Shown here: positions 46,185-62,155 of the stretch, in pieces
How the letters are laid out: each line of letters opens with the position of its first letter
Numbering within the stretch: the stretch's first letter is position 1
Assembly: GCA_037576215.1 (NCBI GenBank)
Contig: JBANDB010000006.1
Coordinates: 3,038,001-3,102,000 of the forward strand
Reading direction: 5' to 3'
DNA length: 64,000 nt
DNA from: Armillaria gallica
Taxonomy: Eukaryota; Basidiomycota; Agaricomycetes; Agaricales; Physalacriaceae
Translations under genes and position numbers: made by a program
Notes under the pieces: model-generated
Seen by the model: only the letters and a program-made list of their open reading frames with translations
Told to the model about the DNA's origin: nothing
The model's database searches: none

Positions 46185-48275
46185 ATGAGTACTGACATCG
46201 ACAGCAACGAAGATGAGAGAAGGCGACAAGCCGCCGCTGAGGTTTTGCAGAGATTCTGGAGATCAAGGAATAGTAACGAAGCAAAGCAAGGATTAATGAA
46301 TCCGGATATCCGCTGGGGGGATGCTGCAACGCATACTCGACTGAAGGTACAATTGGGTGCTCTGAAGTTTCTATTCCTCTGACACGTTTAACCTAGATGG
46401 GAAGAATAGCTGCCAACCGCAATGATAATGCACCTTCAGAACGATGGAAACGCACTATCTTTTTTGCAAGCCGATTACAAGACGCCAATAATCCCCTGCA
46501 ACAATCTGGCGTGGATAAGCCTCAAGTGAAGAAAAAGGAGCTTGAGGTCCAGCATTGGCTCGAACTTATCGATGGGTACGTCTCAAACAATACAAGGAGT
46601 CCGTCAAACACTGAGAGCGAAAGTGATCGTAGTAAACACCGCTACGGTTCTAATCGTTGAGTGTCTTGAATATTTTTCCCATTGCCGCTTAACGTGAAAT
46701 AATAGTCAAGGTATCTGTTCTGTCGCACGGTTGCTTGGTGTATATGACATATCCATTGGGCTGTAGTGGTATCACAAGCGTTGGCAGCAAGAAAGCACGG
46801 AAGACAATTTCTTTCGATGGTGCGTGTTCCAGCGCATGGTTCACCCTGTTGCTGAATCTTATGACATAGGCTTGATGTCGGAGACGGAAAGTCGCTGTCG
46901 CTCGATGAGTGTCCTCGTTCCCAGCTTGAAGAAGAGGTAGACAACTCTAACCTTAATGTTATTACTTATTTTCTCGTGATTCATATGCTCCTCAGAGAAT
47001 CCAGTGAGTCGGTCTCTTCTTTGGTGTATAAATCGATATACTGAAATGACCAGATACCTATCTACTGAACAAAGTATATTCGAGTAATCTCATCTTTATT
47101 CCCTTGCTAACGCATCATCTTGGTAGGACTAAATTATCTCGTCAAGATCGATGCACAAGGCAGATTACGCTGGGACAGAAATAACGAGCTCATCGACACT
47201 AGTGCTGGTCATTGGAAGGATTCTGGTAATGGTCAAGGTATCATACCCGAGGATATCCTCAGCGGCCAGCTCGTCATGGAAGCTTCACGTCCTCAATATC
47301 TTCATCCTCGATATCCAGCGAAGAGAGCGACGAAGTTAACCATTATATAGGAAACGAGAAAGGGAAACATAAAGTCACTAGAATGTTTCATCGGTATTTT
47401 ACGATCAAGGGAATCACCAATCGATTGTTGAGGAAAACAGTTCGACGAAACACTTGGATCTTTGCTTCGGTATACTTTATATCACGTCTTTGGTTTTTTT
47501 TACTTACCTTCATGTCAGGACAAGCACTGTTAGCAAAACTTCTGCCTAATGAGGAAAAATGCTCATCTTTTCGCAGTCAACATATTTATTGGAATCAAAG
47601 GTTGCCTAGGTCTTGCAACGAATTGTTATCAACACTTAGTCCTTTGCATCATAGACACAGGAACGTTCCAGCACTCGTCATTTCTTGCTGGAGGACTGGT
47701 TACATCTGCTGGTCTTATAACCGTCAGAGATGGTGTCATCCATTCATTGTCGCCTCTGTCCGGTCATTACAGGTAACATTTCTCTTAGTGAATTGTAAGT
47801 GCCTGAACGCTAATGCGGCTGGTAGGACGACAATCGAAGTAAGTTCTCACCTGTACATGCGCAACAACTTCATTCACCCTACATAGCATTATCGTCAGTT
47901 CCTCAACGTACTGGCAGAACGCGGTGTTGATATGCACAAGGTTAAGGCCAGCAAAGCAGAAATGGCGCTCTGGGGGTACGCTTAGCACAAGCTGTCATCG
48001 AAGAACGGATACTGAACAGAGTAAACAGGGTCGAGCATATCGCGAAAACGAAGAAAGCTCAATCCCGTATGGTGGATAAAGGGAAGCAACGGGCCAAAGG
48101 AGCCACAGAAAAAATACTTACAGTGCCGAGCATCAAAAGTGGTTCGGATACCAGTTGGAAAAGAGACATCTTCAGAGGCCACCGCACGCAGAAATCAGAC
48201 CTTTCGGCAACGGAGAAAGGTGGCGGTCTCATCACTGAATCTGCGACGAAGGAGGATAATAGAATATCGGATTGA
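46185..48275 (+). CDS. IQM-like IQ-domain calmodulin-binding protein (two or three frame breaks)
   Basis: Exons inferred: 46185-46346, 46397-46575, 46633-46655, 46767-46819, 46870-46936, 46996-47003, 47054-47073, 47127-47469, 47519-47528, 47577-47600, 47655-47772, 47826-47838 and 47887-48275. An IQ-like helix ([13 protein letters not shown]) precedes the core [30 protein letters not shown] and LSPLSGHYR, which I match to plant IQM calmodulin-binding proteins and their fungal relatives. Exon 8 (343 nt) lacks one base between about 47250 and 47275, where reading moves from GIIPED to SFTSSIS. Exon 13 lacks one G in the run 47972-47976. The junction between exons 3 and 4 also does not keep phase, so that part of the model is doubtful. 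Exon 6 is 8 nt. Confidence 0.78.
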
Positions 48276-48319
48276 CTTGATGGTACTTAATACAATTTGT
48301 TACTTCGTCGAAGTGTACA

Positions 48320-49111
48320 TCACGCCCTCGTCCACTTGCTGCCTATTTCAGACACGCCGACAGGGAGAGCCGCCTGGAAAGTAAGATAAACATGATGCAA
48401 AAATCATAAAACCAAGGGCCCACCTTCTCGTCATAATCATTCCACTCTCCTTCGTTTAGGTCTACCTCGGGAAATGGTTGTCCTGTCATTCCGACACATT
48501 TCCAAGTACCCTGGAAGACATAGATAAATTAAGACGGTCATAAGGAAATGGAGGGACTGACGCTAGGATCGAATCCTATAAATTCAAGACCTCTGCATTC
48601 AATCTTTAGCAGCGGTGCAAATTGACCGTTCTCTGCACTGTAAGGCTGTGGCGGATAACTCGAGTCGAACTTTGCAGAGCTCTCCCGTTTGCCTAGGTAG
48701 CCTAAGCATCAGAACTGACCCATGAACCAGAAGCGGACGACGGACACAGTCCACATCGCCAGACAAAATTAGCGGTAGCACCTTTCCCTCCCGACACTGC
48801 TCGTTCTTCCTAGAGGCCCTGTGTGAAGACACGCATTTCTCTTGCAAAGACGCGAGATGTCTACCTTACGATTCACAGATACAAACTTCGGGTGAACTTC
48901 ATTGCAGCTGTTACATTTGACCTACATACCGGGAAGTACATTAGTTCTTGCAGGGAAGACCTTTAAATTGATGAACCTGGAAGAAATACTCGAAATTCTC
49001 CGATGCTGGCACAAGATCCGTCACATTTTCCAGTTCTGCTTTGATGGAAAGGAGGAGGAGCTATGAATGTTTAGATACGCCAGTATTGAAGGAACATGTA
49101 CTTACGACCAT
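48320..49111 (-). CDS. CZIB: CXXC zinc-binding protein of the CZIB/UPF0587 family (one-base frame break)
   Basis: Exons 49106-49111, 48977-49060, 48865-48921, 48746-48811, 48562-48692, 48424-48510 and 48320-48373. Two Cys pairs form a zinc site: VKCNSCNEVH and WRCGLCKRES. Family landmarks are LENVTDLVP, IECRGLEFIGFDP and EGEWNDYDEK. Human C1orf123 (CZIB) is 160 aa; this is 161 aa after one base is restored near 48779-48781 (GGKGVATANF). The first coding exon is just six nucleotides (Met-Val). The cellular role is poorly known. Convergent with the IQM-like gene, 44 bp apart. Confidence 0.85.
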
Positions 49112-49200
49112 GGTGGCGGATTACTTCAAGTTGTGATCGATGAACCCACGTGGCTACGCTCTCCTACCAACTCCGACCTCTGCATTGCCCTCAATTCGCT
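49112..49200. promoter_or_regulatory. Divergent promoter CZIB / PRP16
   Basis: Only 89 bp lie between the two opposite start codons, so the 5' leaders must be very short or overlap. Confidence 0.55.
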
Positions 49201-54135
<4,935 letters not shown>

Positions 54136-54280
54136 ATTGTAGCATATCTCGGATGTATTCTAAGTTTTTATCATTATTGGCAACTAGTTTTTGACAAGTT
54201 GGGCGATTGTTGACGGTTGTTGTGTGAGAGCATCCAAGGCAAAAGTTTGTGCGCGACTCGCGATTTTGACCGCGTCCGGG

Positions 54281-55215
54281 ATGGCGTTTCGTGTCGCCCG
54301 TTGCCTCACTCGCCCAGTACATCGCTACCAGCCACGACCTGTTATATCTTCTAGCTTGCGTCGCAGTTTTGCGGCATCAGCGTCACCACCAGGGTCAGAT
54401 GGATCCAAAGGAGGAGATAAACTGGCAGCCAGAAAGAAGGAGGAAGATGACGAGCTAATCACGGAAGACCTCCTCGAGGACATTTTGGAAGACCCATACG
54501 ATGGAGACGACACCGTGTCTGCGGGACACATGATGCTCCAGCAACAAAGAGAGACCCTTCACTACCTCCGTCTCATCGAGCATGAGATGCCCAAACTTGT
54601 CGGTCCGTCGTGCATGAAATTTCGCTGCCTTTCATTTTTTTCTGACACCCTTGCAGCCTACCGGAAACCATTTATTCCCCCAACGTCAGCTACCCCGCTT
54701 GTAGTCAGGTCTCTCGGTTACGGAGGAGAACCGCATCCTGCTACGAACAAACGTGTAGTGGTGGTAGCCGTGGACGACCTTCCGTTGAAAGACGAAGCGG
54801 CCATACACAGAATAAAGCTACTTGCAGGACCAAGATGGGCACCCAGACCACCGTCGGACGGTGGTTTCAGCAACCTCGATAATTGGGGCAACGGATACAT
54901 CAAAATCTCTTGTGAAAACTTTCCAAAGCCAGAGATGAACCTGTCTTGGGCTAGTGATACGCTGGATAGATTAATCCAGGAGGCCAATGTAGGCGTCCCA
55001 ATATCTCTCATTTCCGAAGGAACGTAACTGATATTTCTTAGCGTCCAGGAAAGAACAAGCTCGACGATGTACCCCTCGACCTCCGACATATATACTCTAG
55101 GGCCCGTAAGGCCAAAAAGGGAGAGCATCTACGAGGTCGTATATATTCCCGACCAACTATCCATGATTTCCCGAAGGAATGGCTACCACCAACTGCCACT
55201 AGCGATAGCAATTGA
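54281..55215 (+). CDS. RSM24: Mitochondrial ribosomal protein mS35 (Rsm24/MRPS35)
   Basis: Small-subunit mitoribosomal protein. Exons 54281-54602, 54657-54988 and 55042-55215 give 275 aa. The start is an Arg-rich presequence; then ETLHYLRLIEHEMPKL, the core YIKISCENFPKPEMN with LDRLIQEAN, and the C-terminal IHDFPKEWLP, which is a family hallmark. I use the ATG at 54281, right before the presequence; a longer upstream frame to 54191 has no presequence logic. The stop lies 41 bp from the end of RRP15 on the other strand. Confidence 0.87.
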
Positions 55216-55256
55216 CCACCTAATAAACATTTCATCGCCGTTCCGAATGAGTGCTA

Positions 55257-56057
55257 CTATGCCTTGGATACAAGACCGCCAGATCTGATCATGTCGAAGA
55301 AATCATCCTTTTCAACTGCAGCTGAACATAAGGCACTACCGTCAGAGATACTTCGAACAGGCAAAAGAAACTTATCAAACCTTCTTTCCCTCTCCCAATG
55401 ATGTTGTCTCGGTTTTTACCCTTTGAACTTTTTGACTTGTCGGCAGCCGGCGCAGGTAAGGATGGTTTGCCGCTGCCTCTTGCAGCCTTTTTCTCTTGCT
55501 GGACATTGGTTGCGTCTGCCTGAGCTTGTTGTATGACATTGAACAATTTAACGACTGTGGTAACTTAGTACGATGAACGAGAGGAATAGATGGTCAGACG
55601 TACCACCTCGCTGAGCGACTTTGCGCAAGGCGCGCTCGCTTTCAGCACCCCAGCCACCATAGATATCTCTGATCCTTCCTTTATCCTCCTTTTCCTTCTT
55701 TTCCACTTGTAAAACCTTCTTTGCCTTGGATTCCAGCTTTTCATCGTTCCGCTTCCTCGCTACCGAGGGTTTTAGTGACAAAGGAAGCGCTGACGGGGCG
55801 TCAGTGCCCAGCAGCGACTGCAAAGCAGTTCCAAAGGTCGATGGTGCCGTCGCTCTGATTTTCCGTTTCTTCGTTTGGCGAGATTTCTGTGGCTTGAGAT
55901 TTTGAATATCATCATCGGAATTTTCATCGGATGCACTGGCAAAGTCGTCTGAGCCCGACTCGTCAGCGAGCTCGTCGTCGCCAGACACGGCAGAGTCATT
56001 GGCATGCTCATCGTCTGAGAGCCGTTGACGTTTTCTAGGAAGCAAAGATGCCGACAT
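55257..56057 (-). CDS. RRP15: Ribosomal RNA-processing protein Rrp15
   Basis: Nucleolar factor for 60S maturation. Exons 55604-56057, 55420-55554 and 55257-55321 give 217 aa. It has an acidic Ser/Asp-rich N terminus, then the Rrp15 core (SALPLSLKPSVARKRNDEKL, GRIRDIYGGWGAESERALRK, VVKLFNVIQQAQ). The C terminus DDFFDMIRSGG is the family's conserved end, reached only through the last intron. Confidence 0.9.
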
Positions 56058-56320
56058 GGTGGAAGGAAATTAAGTCACGTTGATTGATTATTATTTCGGC
56101 TGGCTGCCCTGACCACCGCTGGTTACCCAAATACCATACGTATACCGTTACACAATCCAACTCTCAGCGCTGTCGTCGTCGAGCACGTCGCTCGTCAGGT
56201 CCGTGCTTGGTAGCTACCCTTGCTCGGCGTCGAGAGACTCTTGGAGGTCGCTCAGATTGGTCCCGGCTCATCTACCGTTGCCCATCGAGCGTGTTACCAT
56301 CTCTGCAACGCGTGCAATCG

Positions 56321-59300
56321 ATGCAGTCCATGCCTTCGTCGTCGCTTCTATCTCTCGACCTTTCTCCCGAGCCTGATCTTCACCCACTGTACCCGTCGAC
56401 TGCCTATATCGCCGTTCTCCTTTCATCACATTCCGGCCTCACCCCAGATCAGAAAGCAGAGCTTGTCGCCCACTGTCTTGCTCGGTCGTGTATTTTCGGA
56501 GAGCTATCAGTCCTACAGTACCTGTTGTCGGACCCGCAAGCGCAGAGCTATGTCGATTTGGGCATACAAGATGAAGATGGCCAGGGTCTAATCAGTCTGG
56601 CTATACACGGCTTTGGCGCTGAGTCAGAACGAGATGTAGAAAGGGAGGAATGCGTCCGTCTACTCATTGCACAAGGTGCTGACATGAGTCCTGACAAAAG
56701 TGAATCCAATTCTGCTACAAGTTTGGTACATTTCTAATGTTATTCCAAGGTGGCTGGACACCGCTGCACCATGCGGTCCTTCTCTCGCCTCCGACACTCG
56801 TATCCCACTTAATGACCCACGGCTGTTCACCTTTTGACGTTACGCGTCGCAATCTTACTCCTCTAGACATCATCACTGCCCATTCCATTATGCCGGGAAG
56901 AGACGACGTTGCGTTGCTCCTGGAAGAAGCTATGCGTGGCGAGGGCTGGACAGGAGGGAGAATGGAGGAAAATAGACACCTGTTCGACGAGCGGGCCAAG
57001 CGTAAAGGCAAGCAGAAGCACGTCCAGGAAGACGTCGGAAGAGTTCTTGGTGTTCATTCAAAGTGGTGGGCGCGCGACTCGGATGATTCTTCGTCAGACT
57101 CTGATGACGATGGTGATGAAGACATTGACGACGAGACGTTATTCGTGAGTAGCAATGTAGCTCGCGAAACCACGGTCTTGACTCTTATGAAATGCACAGA
57201 CGCCCCCCGTAGATTATTCTTCCATGCTCGTATTCTCTCCTTTAGCTCTACCGCTAATTTTCGACTCCCTTATCACCAACTTCCAGCCCTCTTTCAGAGA
57301 TTCGACGCCTGCAAACACGCTGTACATGCTGGCACGTTTTGCGTGTTTGACTTGTGATCATACTTGGCTCGAAGATTTAATTATCGGTGCCACAGACTGT
57401 ATAGAAGAGACCTTCTTCGTAAGCCGTCTTCTTGCCCTGATGTCACTTGGCTTATTCCATTGCTCAGAATAAGCCTGAAGACGTCACCTGTCTTGTCTTT
57501 TGGCTATACAACACGACTCTATGGCTGCATCTTATGCAGTGCGACAACTCCATCAACGAAGCTTGCGAGATGCTAGGATCTTTCGAAATCATCGAAGAAG
57601 TCATCAACTCGGTGTTCGGTAAGGGCACTTTTATCTATGTATTTTATTTCGTCTATTAAAGGCTCTCCTTCAGTATTCATCATCCGATTTGCTGAGCGAC
57701 GCGTAGACCAGTTGCTCGATTCCGCTCTACTCGACTACTCCTCTTCGGGTTCCGAATTTGATTCAATACAATTTGAGTCGGAGTGGTCAGTCTTTCGTGC
57801 GCTTGGGATGAAAAAATCTCAGCCTATCATGAGTGCATCTGCCTCACGGAGTTCGACTTCTTCTCCACAGAGTTCTAGTCCGCACCGTCCTTCTTCTCCA
57901 ACCTCGTACGGAACGATGCCGACGTCAACGTCTAAAGGCGGCTTTTCATCATTACGACAGAGCTTTGCTCGAGCTCGCAATCCAGGATCGACCACTCCTT
58001 TACAATCACTATTTCCAGATGCTCCCCCTCCACCCTCTCCCGCTGACCTTATATCCTTTTTAACGGCTCTGCATACACTGTTAACACTCTCCGATATCAA
58101 TCCGGCATTAACAACACAATTATGGTCCCAGGTGATGTATTGGACATCGTGTACGCTCATATGTATGCTTTCCGTGCTTTTCGTCTGACATCTCTGTAGG
58201 TGAAATGTTCAATCGTATACTCACACGGAAGAAATATATTTGCAGGTAACGCAATGTCGCATAGTATATACGCTAATATTGACTTTGGTCACGTAGATCC
58301 AAAGCCGTTCAAATTGGTATGAATCTAAGCAACATTGAAGAATGGGTCGGTCAGATGGGCCTTCCTCGGGGGGTTCAAACCCATTTTACTCCTGTGAGGG
58401 AGCTTCTCAACTGGCTTCAAGTGTGTCTGTATTTCCCGATTTTCTGCGCTCATTCTCATCTCTATGTAGTGTCTGTCATCGATTACCGAATTCCCTAATC
58501 TTGTCGCGACCATTCAAACCATGAAGTGTCTCAATCCTCTCCAGGTCAGTGTTTGAGACAGTATCTTTACGGCTAGCTTCAATGAGCGTCTCTTTCAGAT
58601 GAAAAGGGCTGTCCGTGACTACAAATATGAAGTGAACGAGGGCCGGATGACCGATGAGTGTGTTCAATACCTTACACAGCTGCAGAAGGATTGGGAGAGA
58701 CACCGAGTAAAGTTGGGCGTCGAGGCCCTGCGCAAAGAGGTGCTTCCCTTCGCCATGCTGCGTATATACGCGCGACTGACACTGGGTTGTAGATGGGTGA
58801 GCGAGAAAGGGATCGGGAACGTGAGGAAAGTCTTTCGCTCAATGATTCTATGGATCAGTCCATGCAATCAGTCTCCTTTTCCTCGGACTCTTCGGATTTC
58901 CCACCGAACCAGAACATAGACGTGTTGTTTGACAGGGACGACAGGACTGCATCGTGGGAGCCTCCCAAGCCTCCACAAGTGTTAGGAGAGCTGCTGGACT
59001 CACGACACATGCTTCCTCTGCTATTCCCCTCAGATCCCCGTATGTTGGCTGCGATATCGAGACCTCTATCCCTTCCAGATGACAGTAAAATGAAACGCCC
59101 GAGCTCAGTTCTCACTTCCGATTCCAGGAGCGACAACTACGCTACTGTGGAAAGCCGCTATACGTGGCGGGCTAGACATCGAAAGGTCAGACAAGTGGGG
59201 ATAGGGACATTGAAATGGGTAGATGGGGTAAGGTCGGCTTCGCGTTGGGGTCGGTTAATACCTGACGACGAAGATATTGATTCGTCTGAGGAGGAGGAAT

Positions 59301-59410
59301 ATGCAAACGTGAAAGGACAGGTGCATGCAACACCGTTAACGCGCAAACCTTCCGGCAGAACGAAGGGAAGAGTGAGTCATGGAGGAGATACTACTCCGAT
59401 AGATCGTTAA
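56321..59410 (+). CDS. Ankyrin-repeat protein with DIL (dilute) domain
   Basis: Ten exons: 56321-56699, 56750-57144, 57200-57418, 57468-57618, 57674-58150, 58200-58245, 58297-58420, 58470-58544, 58599-58739 and 58793-59410; 874 aa, no frame break. Ankyrin repeats lie at residues ~60-200 (DEDGQGLISLAIHG, GWTPLHHAVLL). The DIL domain spans ~330-620, with FWLYNTTLWLHLMQ, EMFNRILTRKK, QIGMNLSNIEEWV and LQCLSSITEFPNL. DIL is the cargo-binding domain of class V myosins, but no motor is present here. The tail is Ser/Asp-rich. It may tether cargo or membranes, which is inference. The start is the first ATG leading into the conserved part; the frame is open further upstream. Divergent from RRP15. Confidence 0.87.
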
Positions 59411-59669
59411 TTAGTTAGTTAGAATTATTTAACACCCAATACCATACCAGCGAGATTTAGTACACAGTTTATCGTGTGCTTGGACACAAATTTCTTTTTG
59501 GTAAGTTACATAAAGCGGGTCGCCCACGGTTACAGCTTCGCGCTTGGCTGCACTGCCCCAGTTGACGCAGTACTGCTTCGAACTGCGCATCGTCTTAGCA
59601 TAAAACAGCCACCCCAACCACCGTTCAACGTTTTTCTCATTTGCCAGCCAACCTCCACACTGTTCCAGA

Positions 59670-61885
59670 ATGGCTGAGGCAACGGCGCCCATGTCCACTA
59701 TGCAGATCAATCTCCTACGACTTCCCCCGTGGCGGGTACCTCATCCTCGGGGCTGCAACGCAACGACACATTCATGTCCACGACGACGAGAAGAAATTCT
59801 AAGGACGAGACATTCGACCACACGAAATTGGACGAAAAAGAGCAGCCAAATTTAGTCCGCGGTGTGAGCACGCGAACCAAAGGATCATACGCTGATTCGA
59901 AGCGCTACACATACGTCGACGAAGATTATAATCTCTACAAACATCCGCAGCAGGAAAGCCAGGATTCTCTTGTGCACAATGCAGCCGACATTGGGCGCTC
60001 AGGCAACTACCAAGACTTGGGTGAGTACTATCTGGACCCTTGCGCGTACTCAGCTAACACTTCATGTTACAAGAATACGCGGATCCTTATAGTGCTGAAA
60101 GAGCAAAGCCTGTGGCAGAGAAGGCCAGCCCGTTAGCGAGATTCCTGGGTGAAGGGCGATACCCAATAGAACAGAGAATAGAGGACAAGAAACGCGGCAT
60201 CGGACGACAGAAATATCCCTTCCTTGGTGTGCCATTAATCATTCTCTATCTTCTTGAAGATAATCATACAGTATTACAGTATGGCTCCTCACCCTCATAA
60301 TGACCTGCACATTCATCTACGAGCTCGTCGTGAACTGGAAGCAGCAAGGAACTCCCGTTTCTTTCCACGTATGTTTATTCTCTTCTTTCATAAAAGTCTG
60401 AAATTGACAGCGGAGCAGCCCACAGTGAATTACATGCTGGGCCCTTCTTCAGCGGCGATCATACATGTTGGCGCGAGATTTCCACCTTGCATGAAATCTG
60501 TTGACGGTGTTCCTCCTACACTGGAAATGGGCTGTAAGCATCATTTGTCCTTCAAATAGGTGTAGATCATGAACGTATATCCTCTCAAGGTATGAACAAT
60601 ACCGCTAATCCTGCCACCATATTGTGTACGATTGAGGACCTCTGCGGGTTTGGAGGTATGTTCAGTCTAGCTTTCAGTATGTCCTGCCGCACTCACAAAT
60701 ACATAGGATTCCATGACGAAGATCCAAATCAGTGGTTCCGGTAGGTCCTACCCTCTTCCTTAACGCCGCATTCCAATGACCCTCCCTTAGATTCATAACA
60801 GCAGTTTTCCTTCATGCTGGATTTGTACATATTCTGCTGAACATGTTTGCTCAGCTCACCCTTTCTGCTCAAGTGCGTGCAAGTGATTTTACTGATATAT
60901 TACACCTGACATAAGGGTCCAGATTGAAAGGGAAATGGGAACTGGCGGCTTTTTCCTCACTTATATGAGTGCGGGCATCTTTGGGTATGAAGATTGTCTA
61001 GAGTAAATCGGGAACCAGCTGATATGCTCTTACCCAGTAATATATTAGGAGGCAATTTCGCGCTCGTCGGAATACCCTCATTAGGCGCTAGCGGAGCAAT
61101 TTTTGGCACAGTTGCGGTGAGCCACAGGTTAGCGGTTAGTACTCAGCTGTGCTGATTGTATTCTCCAGGTGACATGGGTTGATCTGTTTGCCCACTGGAA
61201 ATACCAATATAGACCAGTCAGGAAGGTGAGCGGAGACAATGGTTGCCAGATAAATTATATTGTTGACGGACAATTTAGCTGATATTCATGACCATTGAAT
61301 TGCTTATTGGTGTTGCTATTGGATTCATTCCTTGTACGTCCAACAATATCAAAATGATGTCCTCACTCACTCTAAATCTTAGATGTCGATAACTTTGGTA
61401 GGGATTGAATTAACTCGGTCAGGGCTATGACTGAAATCGAATATAGCTCACCTCGGCGGATTTTTGATGGGACTGCTGGTCGGAACCACATTCTATCCTG
61501 TCATAAGTGTCACTAGGCGCCATAAACTAATAATGTGGACTTTCCGTATCATTGCCATCCCAATAGCGATCATACTCTTCGTGGTTCTGACGAGGAATTT
61601 CTACAAATCGGATCCTTATGCTGGTGAGTGTTTTCTTTCAAGTACTAGACGTTCATCACTGAGCCCATCAAGCGTGCTCCTGGTGCCGCTACCTTTCTTG
61701 TTGGCCTACATCAGCAAATGATCACTGCAAGGGGTACGTTTCGATCGACTTTTTTTTCCGTGCCAAGTTCTGACGATCTGTTTTTCTCTCCTTTCAGAAC
61801 TGGTAAAGTGTTTATAAATGCGTATTCGGATTAACGTTGATTTTCGTTTCTAGGCATTGTCACAACTAATTCCACCAGCATATGA
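59670..61885 (+). CDS. Rhomboid intramembrane serine protease (one-base frame break near start)
   Basis: Cleaves membrane proteins within the bilayer. Sixteen exons: 59670-60020, 60074-60226, 60280-60368, 60416-60533, 60590-60655, 60707-60740, 60791-60872, 60923-60984, 61038-61116, 61169-61225, 61279-61333, 61383-61397, 61447-61623, 61673-61733, 61798-61802 and 61854-61885. The catalytic pair is visible: Ser in SLGASGAIFG and His in FAHLGGFLMG. HAGFVHILLNM and the loop GARFPPC are also conserved. About 170 disordered residues precede the first membrane span. The start codon at 59670 reaches the conserved frame only if one G is restored at 59678-59679. Exon 15 is 5 nt, so the last two exons are tentative. 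Length about 478 aa. Confidence 0.88.
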
Positions 61886-62155
61886 ACACGGTCTTAGTAG
61901 TACTGTAAATACCAATACCATGATCATCCTGCACATACCTTTGACACTATTTACCGTTCGGACAAATCTCCTGTATGCACGTAGAATTTACGTAAGCTCC
62001 TGAATTAAATAATTCTTGACTTCTGACCACCGTCTGCCATCTGCCTGCAATATATTGCCCACAGCTGTTACTAGGAAACAGCATCGTTCTGTAATATTCG
62101 GCATCACGTTGAATGTCTTGACTTTCCTCTTTCACCCGTCGGCTTTACATCTCGA

